NCBI GenBank assembly: GCA_025936045.1
Contig: JAICUB010000003.1
Span: forward strand, 1-64,000
Direction: 5' to 3'
DNA: 64,000 bases
From: Polyangiaceae bacterium
GTDB taxonomy: Bacteria > Myxococcota_A > Polyangia > Polyangiales > Polyangiaceae
The translations under genes and the position numbers were made by a program. Shown one piece after another: positions 18,239-26,753 of this stretch. The notes beneath the pieces are model-generated. The model did no database searches. It worked only from the letters and a program-made list of their open reading frames with translations, and had not been told where the DNA came from. Positions within the stretch are counted from its first letter, which is position 1. Every line of letters starts with the position of its first letter.

Positions 18239-18907
18239 TCAGCGCGCGGGCATCAGTAACGGCGCCCCGACCGCGAGTAGGCGGCCCGCGTCTCGGCCGT
18301 TCGTCGCTGCTTCACCACCGTGCAGGATCGAGCCGCGACCGAGCTCGCGACCGTCGAGCGCAGCGAGGTCTCCCGCGAGCACGAACGCGCTCATGCCGTC
18401 CGGCAGCTCGAAGCGAGCGCCCGCGCCGAGATCGACGTGGTAGGCGCCACTCTTCGGGGTGAGCGTCAGCGCATGCACGGAGCTCGCCCCCGCTGGCGGC
18501 AGAGCCGGTTCGGCGCCGCACCACGTACGCTCCCGAACGAGCTCCACCGCGGGGATGGCGCGACCCTTCAGATAGCCGGGCTTGCTGACGCGAACCTTCA
18601 ATCGCTCGATCAGGGCGCGGCCCTCACCCGGCGCGGGAGCGCGCAGCAGATGGCGCAAGATCGCTGCGGCCAGGGACTCGAGCAACCGCCAGCGTCCCTC
18701 CTGCGCGATGAATTGAACCTGGTCGAGGGCGGTCACGTAGTGAACGGATTGGGACAGATCGCCCCCTGCGGCCGCATCCAGGTCGAGGCCCATACCGAGC
18801 TCGATGGCGAGGGCTTGGGGCGTACGTTGCTCGTCCTCGTAAAGCCCCACGATGCACGGGAACTTGATCTTTCCGAGATAGATCCAGTCCGAGTGCTCGT
18901 TGTTCAC
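18239..18907 (-). CDS. Dihydroneopterin aldolase (FolB)-family protein with C-terminal extension
   Basis: 222 residues from a GTG start at 18907. Residues about 8-118 match the FolB/tunnelling fold: GKIKFPCIVGLYEDEQRTPQ contains the substrate-anchoring acidic loop, SQSVHYVTALDQVQFIAQEG the next helix, LLESLAAAILRHLL the following one, and VRVSKPG the conserved Lys-Pro. True FolB is about 120 residues; here about 100 more follow, beta-rich and resembling a cupin half-barrel but without an obvious metal-binding His set. Canonical FolB makes the folate intermediate 6-hydroxymethyl-dihydropterin. The extension and the lack of other folate genes nearby leave the true reaction open. Confidence 0.75.
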   Translation of the reverse strand: MNNEHSDWIYLGKIKFPCIVGLYEDEQRTPQALAIELGMGLDLDAAAGGDLSQSVHYVTALDQVQFIAQEGRWRLLESLAAAILRHLLRAPAPGEGRALIERLKVRVSKPGYLKGRAIPAVELVRERTWCGAEPALPPAGASSVHALTLTPKSGAYHVDLGAGARFELPDGMSAFVLAGDLAALDGRELGRGSILHGGEAATNGRDAGRLLAVGAPLLMPAR

Positions 18908-19010
18908 TGGGCTCGAATAGCGGCAAAACCCGCGGAGAGCAAGCCACCGCCTTGGCCGCGAGGTTAGGGTTACTGACTCTAACGGACTGCGCGGAAAGAG
19001 GGATCACGCT

Positions 19011-20621
19011 ATGCTTGGTCGTATGCAGGGTGGCAGGAGACTCGCGACATCCATCGCGGCGCTCGCCGCGTCGAGTGCCTTGGCGTTCGCTTGCAGCTCG
19101 AATAGCAAGGACCGCCCCGGTGGGCTCACGTCGGGCAAGGGCGGGACGGGCGGAAGCAGCAGCGGCGGCGCCACGAGCGGCAACGGCGGAAGCAGCGCGT
19201 CGAGCACCGGCGGCAGCGCGACCGTGACGGTGAGCGGCGGCACGACGGGCGCGAGCGGCAGCGGCAACGAAGGCGGCGAAGGAGCGCTCGGGCCGACCTG
19301 CGGCGGCGACGTGCACCAGGCGATGCTCTTGCCGCTCGACCTGTACGTCATGCTCGACAGCTCGGCCTCGATGCTCGACACCATCGGCACGCAGACGAAG
19401 TGGGAGGCGATCCAGAGCGCGATCACGACGTTCATCGACGATCCCGCGTCCGCCGGTATCGGCATCGGACTGCAATTCTTTCCGCAGAAGGATCCGAAGA
19501 TCCCGGATACCTGCTCGACCACGGCAGAGTGCGGCGCGGACAACACCAACCTATGCCTCAAGAACTTCTGCAAGAACGCGGGCCCGAAGATCTACATCTG
19601 CGACACGGCGGCGGATTGCGTGCAGGGCGGGCAGGATTTCGGGCCGTGCACGCCGCTCACGTATTGCTGGTCGAGCGGAGGCGCGAGCTACTGCCATGAC
19701 GATTCGGAGTGCACGGGAGGACGCGGCGATTGCGTCCCCTTCAATCAGTGCTCCGGCAACAAGGACCTCATTTGCAAGCAGCGAGGCGCGGCATGCACCG
19801 ACGCGGACGGCACGTCGTACGGCATCTGTGACACCGAGCCCCCGCAGTGCGAACACACCGCCAATTGCGCGGCTTCCGCCTACTCGATGCCTGCCGCCGA
19901 AATTGCGACGCTGCCCGACGCCGCCGCGAGCCTCGGCGGAGTCATCACGCCGAAAATGCCCGACGGCCAGACGCCGACGGCGCCGGCTCTCCAAGGTGCG
20001 ATCCAACACGCCGCGACCTGGGCCACGGCGCACGCCGGGCACGCGGTCGCCGTGGTGCTAGCCACCGACGGCTTGCCCACCGAATGCATCGCCGACACCA
20101 CCAACGATCCGAGCGGGATCGACGGCGTGGTCACGATCGCGAAGGCGGGCGTGAGCGGCAGCCCGAGTATTCAGACCTTCGTCATCGGCGTCTTCTCGCA
20201 AGCCGACGACACGACGATGAACGCGGGGGCGAATCTGGATCGGATCGCGACGGCGGGCGGCACCACACAGGCGCACATCGTCGGCTCGACAGGCAACGTG
20301 GAGGAGGATTTCCTCGACGCGCTTGACGAGATCCGCGGCTCGCGCCTGCCGTGCAATTTCCAGATCCCGGAATCGACGAGCGGGACATTCGACAAGAACA
20401 AGGTCAACGTCGTCTTCGACGACGGCAGCCAAACTCGGACTCTGTATTACTGGCCGGACGCGAACTCCTGCGATGCCAAAGACGGCGGCTGGTACTACGA
20501 CGATCCGCAGACCCCCACGCAGATCATCGCGTGCCCGGCGAGCTGCACCGCGATTCAGAACGCGAGCGGACAAAAGGTCAGCGTCAACATCCAGCTCGGC
20601 TGCGCCGCGCTCGTGAAATAG
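19011..20621 (+). CDS. Surface lipoprotein with von Willebrand A domain and Cys-rich insert
   Basis: 536 residues. The ATG at 19011 is preceded by a GAGGGA ribosome site. The signal sequence ends ALAFAC with Cys28 as the probable lipidated residue. A Gly/Ser/Thr linker runs to about 95. The vWA domain follows with a DxSxS metal site (VMLDSSASM, near 118); a long disulfide-rich insert (about 165-285) interrupts it before the second half (HAVAVVLATDGLPTEC). Such proteins bind ligands at the outer surface. It is convergent with the ABC transporter operon, and only 9 bp separate the two stops. The ligand is unknown. Confidence 0.85.
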   Translation: MLGRMQGGRRLATSIAALAASSALAFACSSNSKDRPGGLTSGKGGTGGSSSGGATSGNGGSSASSTGGSATVTVSGGTTGASGSGNEGGEGALGPTCGGDVHQAMLLPLDLYVMLDSSASMLDTIGTQTKWEAIQSAITTFIDDPASAGIGIGLQFFPQKDPKIPDTCSTTAECGADNTNLCLKNFCKNAGPKIYICDTAADCVQGGQDFGPCTPLTYCWSSGGASYCHDDSECTGGRGDCVPFNQCSGNKDLICKQRGAACTDADGTSYGICDTEPPQCEHTANCAASAYSMPAAEIATLPDAAASLGGVITPKMPDGQTPTAPALQGAIQHAATWATAHAGHAVAVVLATDGLPTECIADTTNDPSGIDGVVTIAKAGVSGSPSIQTFVIGVFSQADDTTMNAGANLDRIATAGGTTQAHIVGSTGNVEEDFLDALDEIRGSRLPCNFQIPESTSGTFDKNKVNVVFDDGSQTRTLYYWPDANSCDAKDGGWYYDDPQTPTQIIACPASCTAIQNASGQKVSVNIQLGCAALVK

Positions 20622-20630
20622 GCGGAGGCG

Positions 20631-21446
20631 TTAGCGCGCCGCGGCCACCGCGGCTTCGCGGGGGATCCACTCGCGATGCACGTCCGGGATGTCTTCGAGG
20701 AGCCGCTTGGTCACGTCGCTCTGCGGGCGTTGCGTCACGTCGTCGGGCGGGCCCTGCTCGACGATTTTGCCCTTGTGCATGATGTAAATCGAGTCCGAGA
20801 CGTAATAGGCGAGCCCGATGTCGTGCGTCACGAAGACGATCGTCATCGAGAGCTCCTCTTTCAGCTTCATCAAGTAGTCGAGGATGCTCGCGCGGCTGCA
20901 GGCGTCGACCATGCTGGTCGGCTCGTCGGCGATGAGCACCTGCGGCTTCAGGATGAAGATGCGCGCGAGCAACATGCGCTGCATTTGGCCGCCCGAGAGC
21001 TCGAACGGGAACTTACCGTCGATCTCGCGTGGCTTGATGTTCACGGCGAGCAGCGCCTGATCGACGCGCTCTTCGATCTCGGCGGGGCTCGGCTTCTTTT
21101 CGAACAGCCGGAAGGAGGCCTTGAGTTGATTTCTGATCGTGAAAAACTGGTTGAAGCAGGAGAAGGGGTCTTGGAACACCGCCTGCACCTGGCGCCAGTG
21201 GTTGCGCGGGTCGCCCGTGGCGGTGATCGGCTTGCCGTTGAAGAGCAACTCTCCGCGGGTCGGCTGCTCGAGGCGGAGCAGCATCTTGGCGAGCACCGTC
21301 TTGCCGCAACCGGATTGACCGACGAGCGAGATGATCTCGCGGTCCTTGATCGCGAAGCTCACGTCGTCGACCGCCGTCACGGCCTTCTTGCCGTGGCCGA
21401 ACACGCGTGAAATATGCGTCGCCTCGAATTTGAGGTGCTCGGTCAT
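20631..21446 (-). CDS. ABC transporter ATPase, oligopeptide/oligosaccharide (DppF/OppF) type
   Basis: 271 residues, the last gene of the importer unit. Walker A GQSGCGKT near 40, Q-loop AVFQDP, signature ELSGGQMQR, Walker B VLIADEPTS and the switch His in VFVTHDI are all intact. It should pair with the ATPase of the next gene upstream to drive import through the two permeases. It starts 5 bp after that gene ends. The family transports peptides or, in many saprophytic bacteria, cello- and other oligosaccharides; the nearby endoglucanase favours the latter but does not prove it. Confidence 0.92.
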   Translation of the reverse strand: MTEHLKFEATHISRVFGHGKKAVTAVDDVSFAIKDREIISLVGQSGCGKTVLAKMLLRLEQPTRGELLFNGKPITATGDPRNHWRQVQAVFQDPFSCFNQFFTIRNQLKASFRLFEKKPSPAEIEERVDQALLAVNIKPREIDGKFPFELSGGQMQRMLLARIFILKPQVLIADEPTSMVDACSRASILDYLMKLKEELSMTIVFVTHDIGLAYYVSDSIYIMHKGKIVEQGPPDDVTQRPQSDVTKRLLEDIPDVHREWIPREAAVAAAR

Positions 21447-21450
21447 GAGG

Positions 21451-22521
21451 CTAGACGGTCCCTCCGACCTGCTTGACGAGATCCGTGTCCGCGTACTTGC
21501 AGCGCACCTGACGGCCGCCGACGACGCGCAGCACCTGGTCGGTGCTCCGGCAGTCGGGCTGCGCGACGGGGCAGCGCTCGGCGAAGCGGCAGCCGGGGAT
21601 CGGCTTGTCGAGCTTGGGCGGCGCGCCTTCGATCGCGACCGGCTTGCGGCTCTTCTGGCCGGGCTCGGTCGAGAGCATGGAGCCCATGAGCGCGCGCGAG
21701 TACGGCTGCCGCCCGTCGAAGATGACCTGCTCGGTGCTGCCGTATTCCACGAACTCGCCCGCGTACATCACCGCGATCGAGCTCGAGACGTGGCGCAAGA
21801 GCGGGAGCTCGTGGGTGATGAACAGCATGCTCGAGATGATCTCCTGGTTCATCAGCTCGAACAGCAGCCGGATCACGGACTTTTGCGTCGATACGTCGAG
21901 CGCGCTCGTCGGCTCGTCCGCTACGACGACCTTCGGATTCAAGAGCGTCGAGATGCCGATGACGCAGCGCTGCTTGGTGCCTGCAGGGAGCTCCACCGGG
22001 TAGGAGTTGAGCACCTTCTGCGCGTCGAGCCCGATGCGCGAGAAGCGCTCGCGCAGGCGGTCGTTGATCGTCTTCTTGTCCGCGCTCTCGTCGTGGCTCA
22101 GGATCATGTCCGTCGCCATGTCCTTGATCTTGCGCGTGGGGTTCAAGGAGTTGAGCGCGCCCTGCGGGATCATCGCGATCTTGCGCCCGAGCACCTCTTT
22201 CCGGTTTTGCTCCGGCGTCATGCCCACGATCGACTGGCCGTCGATGCGCACGTCGCCCGACGTGTGATAGAGCGGCGGGATGTAGAGGCCCATGCAGCCG
22301 GACACGAGGGTCGTCTTGCCGCAGCCGGACTCACCGGCGATGCCGAGAATCTCCCCCTGTTTCAGGCTGAAGGTGACGCCGTCGACCGCTTGGATCTTGG
22401 CGCCGAAGCGCGTGAGGTAGTGGACGCGCAGGTCCTCGACCTCGAGCACGACCTTGCCGGCGGCGGGCTTGGGTGCGGGGCCGGGCACGGGAGCTTGCAC
22501 GGGCAGTGCGGGCGCGGTCAC
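21451..22521 (-). CDS. ABC transporter ATPase, DppD/OppD type, with degenerate signature loop
   Basis: 356 residues from a GTG at 22521 that overlaps the permease stop by 4 bp (GTGA), which indicates translational coupling; an upstream in-frame ATG would lie within the permease gene. Walker A GESGCGKT, Walker B VVVADEPTSALD and the His of LFITHEL are intact. The ABC signature reads LPAGTKQR instead of LSGGxxQR. The C-terminal oligopeptide-type tail carries four cysteines (GCRFAERCP, then C and RCKY), as in the OppD/DppD family. One of the two ATP sites of the heterodimer, the one completed by this loop, may therefore be catalytically weak. Confidence 0.92.
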   Translation of the reverse strand: MTAPALPVQAPVPGPAPKPAAGKVVLEVEDLRVHYLTRFGAKIQAVDGVTFSLKQGEILGIAGESGCGKTTLVSGCMGLYIPPLYHTSGDVRIDGQSIVGMTPEQNRKEVLGRKIAMIPQGALNSLNPTRKIKDMATDMILSHDESADKKTINDRLRERFSRIGLDAQKVLNSYPVELPAGTKQRCVIGISTLLNPKVVVADEPTSALDVSTQKSVIRLLFELMNQEIISSMLFITHELPLLRHVSSSIAVMYAGEFVEYGSTEQVIFDGRQPYSRALMGSMLSTEPGQKSRKPVAIEGAPPKLDKPIPGCRFAERCPVAQPDCRSTDQVLRVVGGRQVRCKYADTDLVKQVGGTV

Positions 22522-23354
22522 TTGCGGAGCCTCGGATTGAACACGCCTTCCATGGCCGTGTTGATGACGTACAGCGAAAACGCGATCACCGTGACGAGCA
22601 CCATCGCGGGGATGAAGGCCCACCACTTACCGCCGATCAGCGCCTCGTTCGTGCGCGCGTCGTTCAGGATCTTGCCGAGCGAGATCGAGTCGTACGGACC
22701 GAGGCCGAGCATGCTGATGGTCGCCTCCGTCAGGATGGCCGTCGCCGTCTGCAAGATGAACACCATGAACACGTAGGAGAGCAGGTACGGCAGGATCTGC
22801 TCGAGCACGATCTCGATCGTGCTGTAGCCGTTGATGCGCGCGAGAGCGACGTGATCGCGGGCACGCAAGCTCGCCGATTGGGCGCGGACGGCGCGGGCGC
22901 TCCAGGTCCAGGTCGTGCAGCCGATGATGAGCGCGATGAGCGTGAGGCTCCGCCCCTTTTCCATGCTGCTCGAGAGCAAGATCAGGACGATGAGCGTCGG
23001 AATCACGAGGAACAGGTTCGTCGCGACCGTCAGGATGTCGTCGAGCAAGCCGCCCTTGTAGCCGCCGTAGACGCCGATCAACGTGCCGACGACGGTCGCC
23101 ACGACGCCCGCGAGGAAGCCGACGTAGAGCGACGCGCGCAAGCCCGTGATCAGCATCGAGACCATGTCGACGCCGAGGTGATCGGTGCCGAGCCAGTGCC
23201 CCGCGCCCGGCGCCATGTACGGGTCACCCACGCGACTGACCACGTCGATGTGCCAGAGCAGCGGCCCGAAGAATGCGAGGCCGAGCGTCCCCAAAAAGAG
23301 CGCGAGCCCGAACAGGAACGAGGGGATCTTGAAGAGGCCTTTGACGAGCTCCAT
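22518..23354 (-). CDS. ABC transporter permease, DppC/OppC type
   Basis: 278 residues with an N-terminal helix, a periplasmic segment containing GAGHWLGTDHLGVD (typical of DppC) and about five more membrane helices. The ATPase-coupling EAA loop is seen as ARDHVALARINGYS before EQILPYL. It begins one base after the stop of the other permease and overlaps the next ATPase gene by 4 bp, so the inner-membrane part of the importer is one tight operon. Confidence 0.92.
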   Translation of the reverse strand: MELVKGLFKIPSFLFGLALFLGTLGLAFFGPLLWHIDVVSRVGDPYMAPGAGHWLGTDHLGVDMVSMLITGLRASLYVGFLAGVVATVVGTLIGVYGGYKGGLLDDILTVATNLFLVIPTLIVLILLSSSMEKGRSLTLIALIIGCTTWTWSARAVRAQSASLRARDHVALARINGYSTIEIVLEQILPYLLSYVFMVFILQTATAILTEATISMLGLGPYDSISLGKILNDARTNEALIGGKWWAFIPAMVLVTVIAFSLYVINTAMEGVFNPRLRK

Positions 23355-24425
23355 CTAGTTGGCCTCCGCCGCCTGCGCGGCGCGAATGCGCGGATCCAAC
23401 AAGCCGAGCAGCACGTCGACGCTGAAGTTTGCGACGAGCACGGTGATGGAGAGGAGCAGCGTGCAGCCGGTGATCACCGGGTAGTCGTTGCCCTGAATGG
23501 CCGTGAGGATGGCCATGCCGAGACCCGGATAGCTGAAGATGATCTCGGTGATGAGCGCGCCACCGACCATGGCGCCGATCGCGAGCGCGAGGCCCGTGAG
23601 CTGCGGCAGCATGGCGTTGCGGAAGGTGTAGAGCAGGATCTTGCTCTCCTTCATCCCGAGGAGTTTCGCGTATTTGACGTAGTCGGTGCCGAGCTCGTAG
23701 ATGACCATCGAGCGCATGCCGATCGACTGACCGCCGACCACGATCAGGAAGATCGAGAGGAACGGCATCACGTAGTGGTAGGCCGCGCTCGAGAGGAACG
23801 CGCCCGAGAGCTCCGGCGTCGTGCTCGGGTCGTAGCCGCCGACCGCGGGAAACCACTGGTGCTTGATGCCGAGGCCGTAGACGAGGAGAATGCCCACGCA
23901 GAAGGCCGGAATCGCGCTCGCGAGGAGCGCGAGTGGGTAGAGCACGCGGTCGAAGACGCCGCGCTTGTAAGCGGCGAGCGCGCCGAGCAAGTTGCCGAAG
24001 AGCCAACCGAGGATGATCGTCGGCAGCTGTAGACAGATCGTCCATGGAATGGCGTCCAGGATGATGTCCATGACCGGCTTCGGATACTGCAGAATCGACG
24101 TGCCGAGGTCGCCGCTCAGGCTCATCTCGACGTAATTCACGAACTGCGAGGCAAGACCCGTCTTGACCGGCTTGCCGTCAGCGCTGCGCACGACTTTGCC
24201 GTTCGAATCCGTCTGCGCGAGCCCGAACTCGCGGAGGTAGGCGTCCTCCTTCTCGCGCGCGGAGACGGAGTCCATCGCGCCACCGCGCGCCATGATGGCG
24301 TCAATCGGGTTCGCGTCTCCGAGGCGCGGCAAGAAAAAGTTGACGGCGACCGCGACCAGAAACGTGACGAAGTACCAGCCGGCGCGGCCCAGCACGTGCC
24401 GCAGAGTGGGATTCTTTCGAAGCAT
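23355..24425 (-). CDS. ABC transporter permease, DppB/OppB type
   Basis: 356 residues: one N-terminal helix, a long periplasmic insertion (about 35-95, with the polar stretch TDSNGKVVRSADGKPVKTG) and five further helices. The EAA coupling loop is TDYVKYAKLLGMKESKILL followed by FRNAMLPQL. It forms the translocation channel with the DppC-type subunit. It is separated from the upstream binding-protein gene by 185 bp filled with small hairpins, which may let the two parts of the operon be expressed at different levels. Confidence 0.92.
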   Translation of the reverse strand: MLRKNPTLRHVLGRAGWYFVTFLVAVAVNFFLPRLGDANPIDAIMARGGAMDSVSAREKEDAYLREFGLAQTDSNGKVVRSADGKPVKTGLASQFVNYVEMSLSGDLGTSILQYPKPVMDIILDAIPWTICLQLPTIILGWLFGNLLGALAAYKRGVFDRVLYPLALLASAIPAFCVGILLVYGLGIKHQWFPAVGGYDPSTTPELSGAFLSSAAYHYVMPFLSIFLIVVGGQSIGMRSMVIYELGTDYVKYAKLLGMKESKILLYTFRNAMLPQLTGLALAIGAMVGGALITEIIFSYPGLGMAILTAIQGNDYPVITGCTLLLSITVLVANFSVDVLLGLLDPRIRAAQAAEAN

Positions 24426-24460
24426 GGGAAAAGGCGGAACGGCTAGCCGCGCGCTAGTGA

Positions 24461-24604
24461 GATGCGTAGCATCGAACGATGCTTGGCTAGGGCGGACGCG
24501 GAACGGACGCTGGGTCTCGGGCGAAAGCCCGAGCGCGAAGCAGGAGCACTACCCCGCGAAGCGGGAAAACCATCGCTTGCGATGGTCGCTCGCGTGAGCG
24601 AGCG
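24461..24604. repeat. Cluster of short perfect hairpins between binding-protein and permease genes
   Basis: Within 144 bp lie successive inverted repeats: GATGC/GCATC at 24461-24473 (overlapping AGCATC/GATGCT at 24468-24483), CTCGGGC-GAAA-GCCCGAG at 24516-24533, CCCGC-GAA-GCGGG at 24553-24565, ACCATCGC-TT-GCGATGGT at 24569-24586 and CGCTCGC-GTGA-GCGAGCG at 24587-24604. Two have GNRA-type loops on the + strand. The last three are nearly contiguous. None has a T tract, so simple terminators are unlikely. An mRNA-protecting or attenuating role between malE-like and permease genes is known elsewhere (REP elements of enterobacteria). Confidence 0.8.
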
Positions 24605-24610
24605 GTGCAC

Positions 24611-26431
24611 CTAGCTACCCCCTACCGGCGTGAGATGCCAGAGGATGCGCGTGCCGAGACGCTCGCCGGGCATCTGCGGCGGCAGGTACGGGTTTGCCGC
24701 CGTGGGGAAGCCCTTCCAATGCTGCTCGGTGAACTCGTAAAACTGGTTCGGGCGGTAGACGAGCGGGATCGTCGGCTGGTTCTTCATGTAGAGAACGTTG
24801 AGCTCGCGGTAAGCCTTGATGAGCTCGGCTTCGTCCTTGATGCGCGGGATTTGGTCGAGGAGCTCGTCGATGCGCGCGACGTAGCCGGGCGCCTTCGGGT
24901 TGTTGAAGCGCCCCATGTTCTTGTAGCGCTTCTCGCCCTGCGGGGCCCATTCGCTCGAGTTCAAGACGTAGTCGAAGCGCGACCACGGCTTCGAGGGCTC
25001 GGGCTGGGGCGTGGGCGTGAACATGATGAGGTCGAAGTTGCCCGAGTAGAGGTCGCCCCAGAAGACGTTCGCCTCGATGAAGCGCTCGCGCACGTCGATA
25101 CCCGCGGCGCGCATGCCCTTCACGACGATACGGACGATGGACTCCCAGTCGGTCCAGCCGCTCGGCGACTTGATGTAGAGCGTCGGGAGCTTCTTTCCCG
25201 CCTTGTCGTGCGTCTCGACGAGCTCGCCGTCCTTGAAGACGGCGGTGTAGCCGCCGGCCTTGAGCTCCGCCTTGGCTGCGTCGAGGTCGTAACGCGACGC
25301 GCCGTATTGCTTGGCATCGTCGGCGGAGAAGAACTTCTGCTCGAGGCCCGTCGGCAGGACGAGCCCGGACTCGAGCGGGTCGCTGTAGCCGGAAACGGCC
25401 AGATCGCGGATGTCCTTGTAGTTGATGGCGAAGGCCATCGCGCGTCGGAGGTGCACGTCATCGAGCGGCGCATGGAGGATTTCCGGCCAGAGCATCGGGA
25501 TCGACGTAGGGACGAAGTACGGCTCCTTGTCGTACCAGGCCTTCACCACCTTCTTCTCCTGGATGCGCGGCATGAAGGAGGAGGAGACGTCCACGTTGCC
25601 CTGCATCAAGCCGACCGAGAAGTTCTCGTTGCTCTTGTAGATCGGGTGCGTGACGTACTTCGGCGCCGGCAGCTTGCCGCCGAAGAAGACCTTGTTGCCC
25701 CAGTAGTTGTCGTCGCGCACGGTGACGATCTTCTCGCCGGAGTAGGCGAGGAGCTTGTAGGGGCCGGAGCCGATCGGGTCCTTGTCGAACTTCTGCTTCA
25801 AGAAGTCGTCGATGTTGTTGTTCGCCGCCTTGAGCATCGGCTCGATCACGTGCTTTGGCACGATGCGGATCTCGACGCAGGCGTCGAGCACCGGCAGGGC
25901 GTTCTTCTTCTTCGAATCCAGCACGAAAACCACGTGCCGCGGCTCGCCGAGCTTCACGTCGGTGATGTAGCCGCCCGTCCAGAGCGGCGACATCAAGAGG
26001 CTCTTGAACTGCTTGCCGAGGTCGAACGTGTACTTCACGTCGTCGGCCGTCAGCGGCTGGCCGTCGCTCCACTTCGCCGCCGCGTTGATGGCGACGTCGA
26101 CCGAGTCGTCGGTCACCGTGTACGACTCCCCGAGCAGCGGGACGAGCTTGCCCGCGAGGGGGTCGTACATGAGCAGCGTCTCGTAAATCAGGTTCATGTC
26201 GTTGACGGGCCAGTCTTGCCAGCCGGCCAACGGATTGAAGGAGCTCGGTTCGCCCCACTGTCTACCGCCCACGTACAAAGTTTCATTACGCGGGAACGCC
26301 GTGGTGATGGCTGGGTTCGCTCCCCCCGAGGAAGATGCCGGCCCGGGCGTCTTGTGCTTGCGACAGCCGAGGAGCGGTGCGGCGACGCACGCTAGAGCGA
26401 TGATTGCGGTTGCGAAGGGTCGTCGTGCCAT
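24611..26431 (-). CDS. Extracellular solute-binding lipoprotein (family 5) of the ABC importer
   Basis: 606 residues. The signal ends APLLGC with Cys23 lipidated. The mature part has the family-5 order: NETLYVGGRQWGEPSSFNPL near the N-terminus, WSDGQPLTADDVKYTF (the hallmark stretch) at about 137-152, DPIGSGPYKL near 217, the hinge region with LRRAMAFAINYKDI, and a C-terminal lobe rich in Tyr and Trp. It would capture the substrate in the periplasm for the permeases encoded downstream. The family binds peptides, nickel or oligosaccharides; the divergent GH8 cellulase suggests cello-oligosaccharides. First gene of the operon. Confidence 0.92.
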   Translation of the reverse strand: MARRPFATAIIALACVAAPLLGCRKHKTPGPASSSGGANPAITTAFPRNETLYVGGRQWGEPSSFNPLAGWQDWPVNDMNLIYETLLMYDPLAGKLVPLLGESYTVTDDSVDVAINAAAKWSDGQPLTADDVKYTFDLGKQFKSLLMSPLWTGGYITDVKLGEPRHVVFVLDSKKKNALPVLDACVEIRIVPKHVIEPMLKAANNNIDDFLKQKFDKDPIGSGPYKLLAYSGEKIVTVRDDNYWGNKVFFGGKLPAPKYVTHPIYKSNENFSVGLMQGNVDVSSSFMPRIQEKKVVKAWYDKEPYFVPTSIPMLWPEILHAPLDDVHLRRAMAFAINYKDIRDLAVSGYSDPLESGLVLPTGLEQKFFSADDAKQYGASRYDLDAAKAELKAGGYTAVFKDGELVETHDKAGKKLPTLYIKSPSGWTDWESIVRIVVKGMRAAGIDVRERFIEANVFWGDLYSGNFDLIMFTPTPQPEPSKPWSRFDYVLNSSEWAPQGEKRYKNMGRFNNPKAPGYVARIDELLDQIPRIKDEAELIKAYRELNVLYMKNQPTIPLVYRPNQFYEFTEQHWKGFPTAANPYLPPQMPGERLGTRILWHLTPVGGS

Positions 26432-26753
26432 GGCGTTCCGAGGGGCGCTGAGTGGGAGTGGAGGACGGGCCGATGGATCCCCGGATCGGCGCGTTTCGCC
26501 GCAAATCCGCGATCGGCGCGGGATTGTTAGGCGATGGCTCAGGGGGGGTCAAGGGCGCGGCATCGAGGGCACGAAAGTACCGGTTTCTGGAACCGGTTTC
26601 GGGAGCCGCGCCGAGCGAAAGCCTACTCAACATATCGAGCTTTGGTGCAAGCGCGCTGCGGAGGCTCCGCTCGGGTGCCGAACCCGCGCGTCGCCTCGCC
26701 AGTGAAGGCATTTGGGGTTGCGTGTAGGTGCGACTTAGGCAAGAGCAAGCTGC
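26432..26753. promoter_or_regulatory. Divergent intergenic region between importer operon and endoglucanase
   Basis: 322 bp with no supported gene. It must contain the promoters for both the binding-protein operon (leftward) and the GH8 gene (rightward). The clearest feature is the palindrome at 26579-26597. A G7 tract lies at 26542-26548. No convincing -35/-10 pair stands out by eye. Confidence 0.65.
26579..26597. promoter_or_regulatory. Operator-like palindrome ACCGGTT-N5-AACCGGT
   Basis: Perfect 7-bp arms with a TCTGG spacer, about midway between the divergent starts (148 and 157 bp away). The right part overlaps a second, CG-centred near-palindrome GGAACC|GGTTTC at 26589-26600, the half-site style of LacI-family sugar repressors. 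ACCGGTTTC also occurs twice as a direct repeat. No regulator gene is in the window. Confidence 0.55.

Noticed and set aside
22473..24032. A 519-codon + strand frame opposite the two permeases
   Set aside because: Highly charged, Arg/Asp/Glu/His-rich composition without homology; the permease frames have EAA loops and membrane helices.
24605..26395. A 596-codon open frame on the + strand opposite the solute-binding protein
   Set aside because: It is rich in Val, Arg, Glu and Asp with no domain, the usual mirror of a high-GC gene. The minus frame has a lipobox and clear family motifs.
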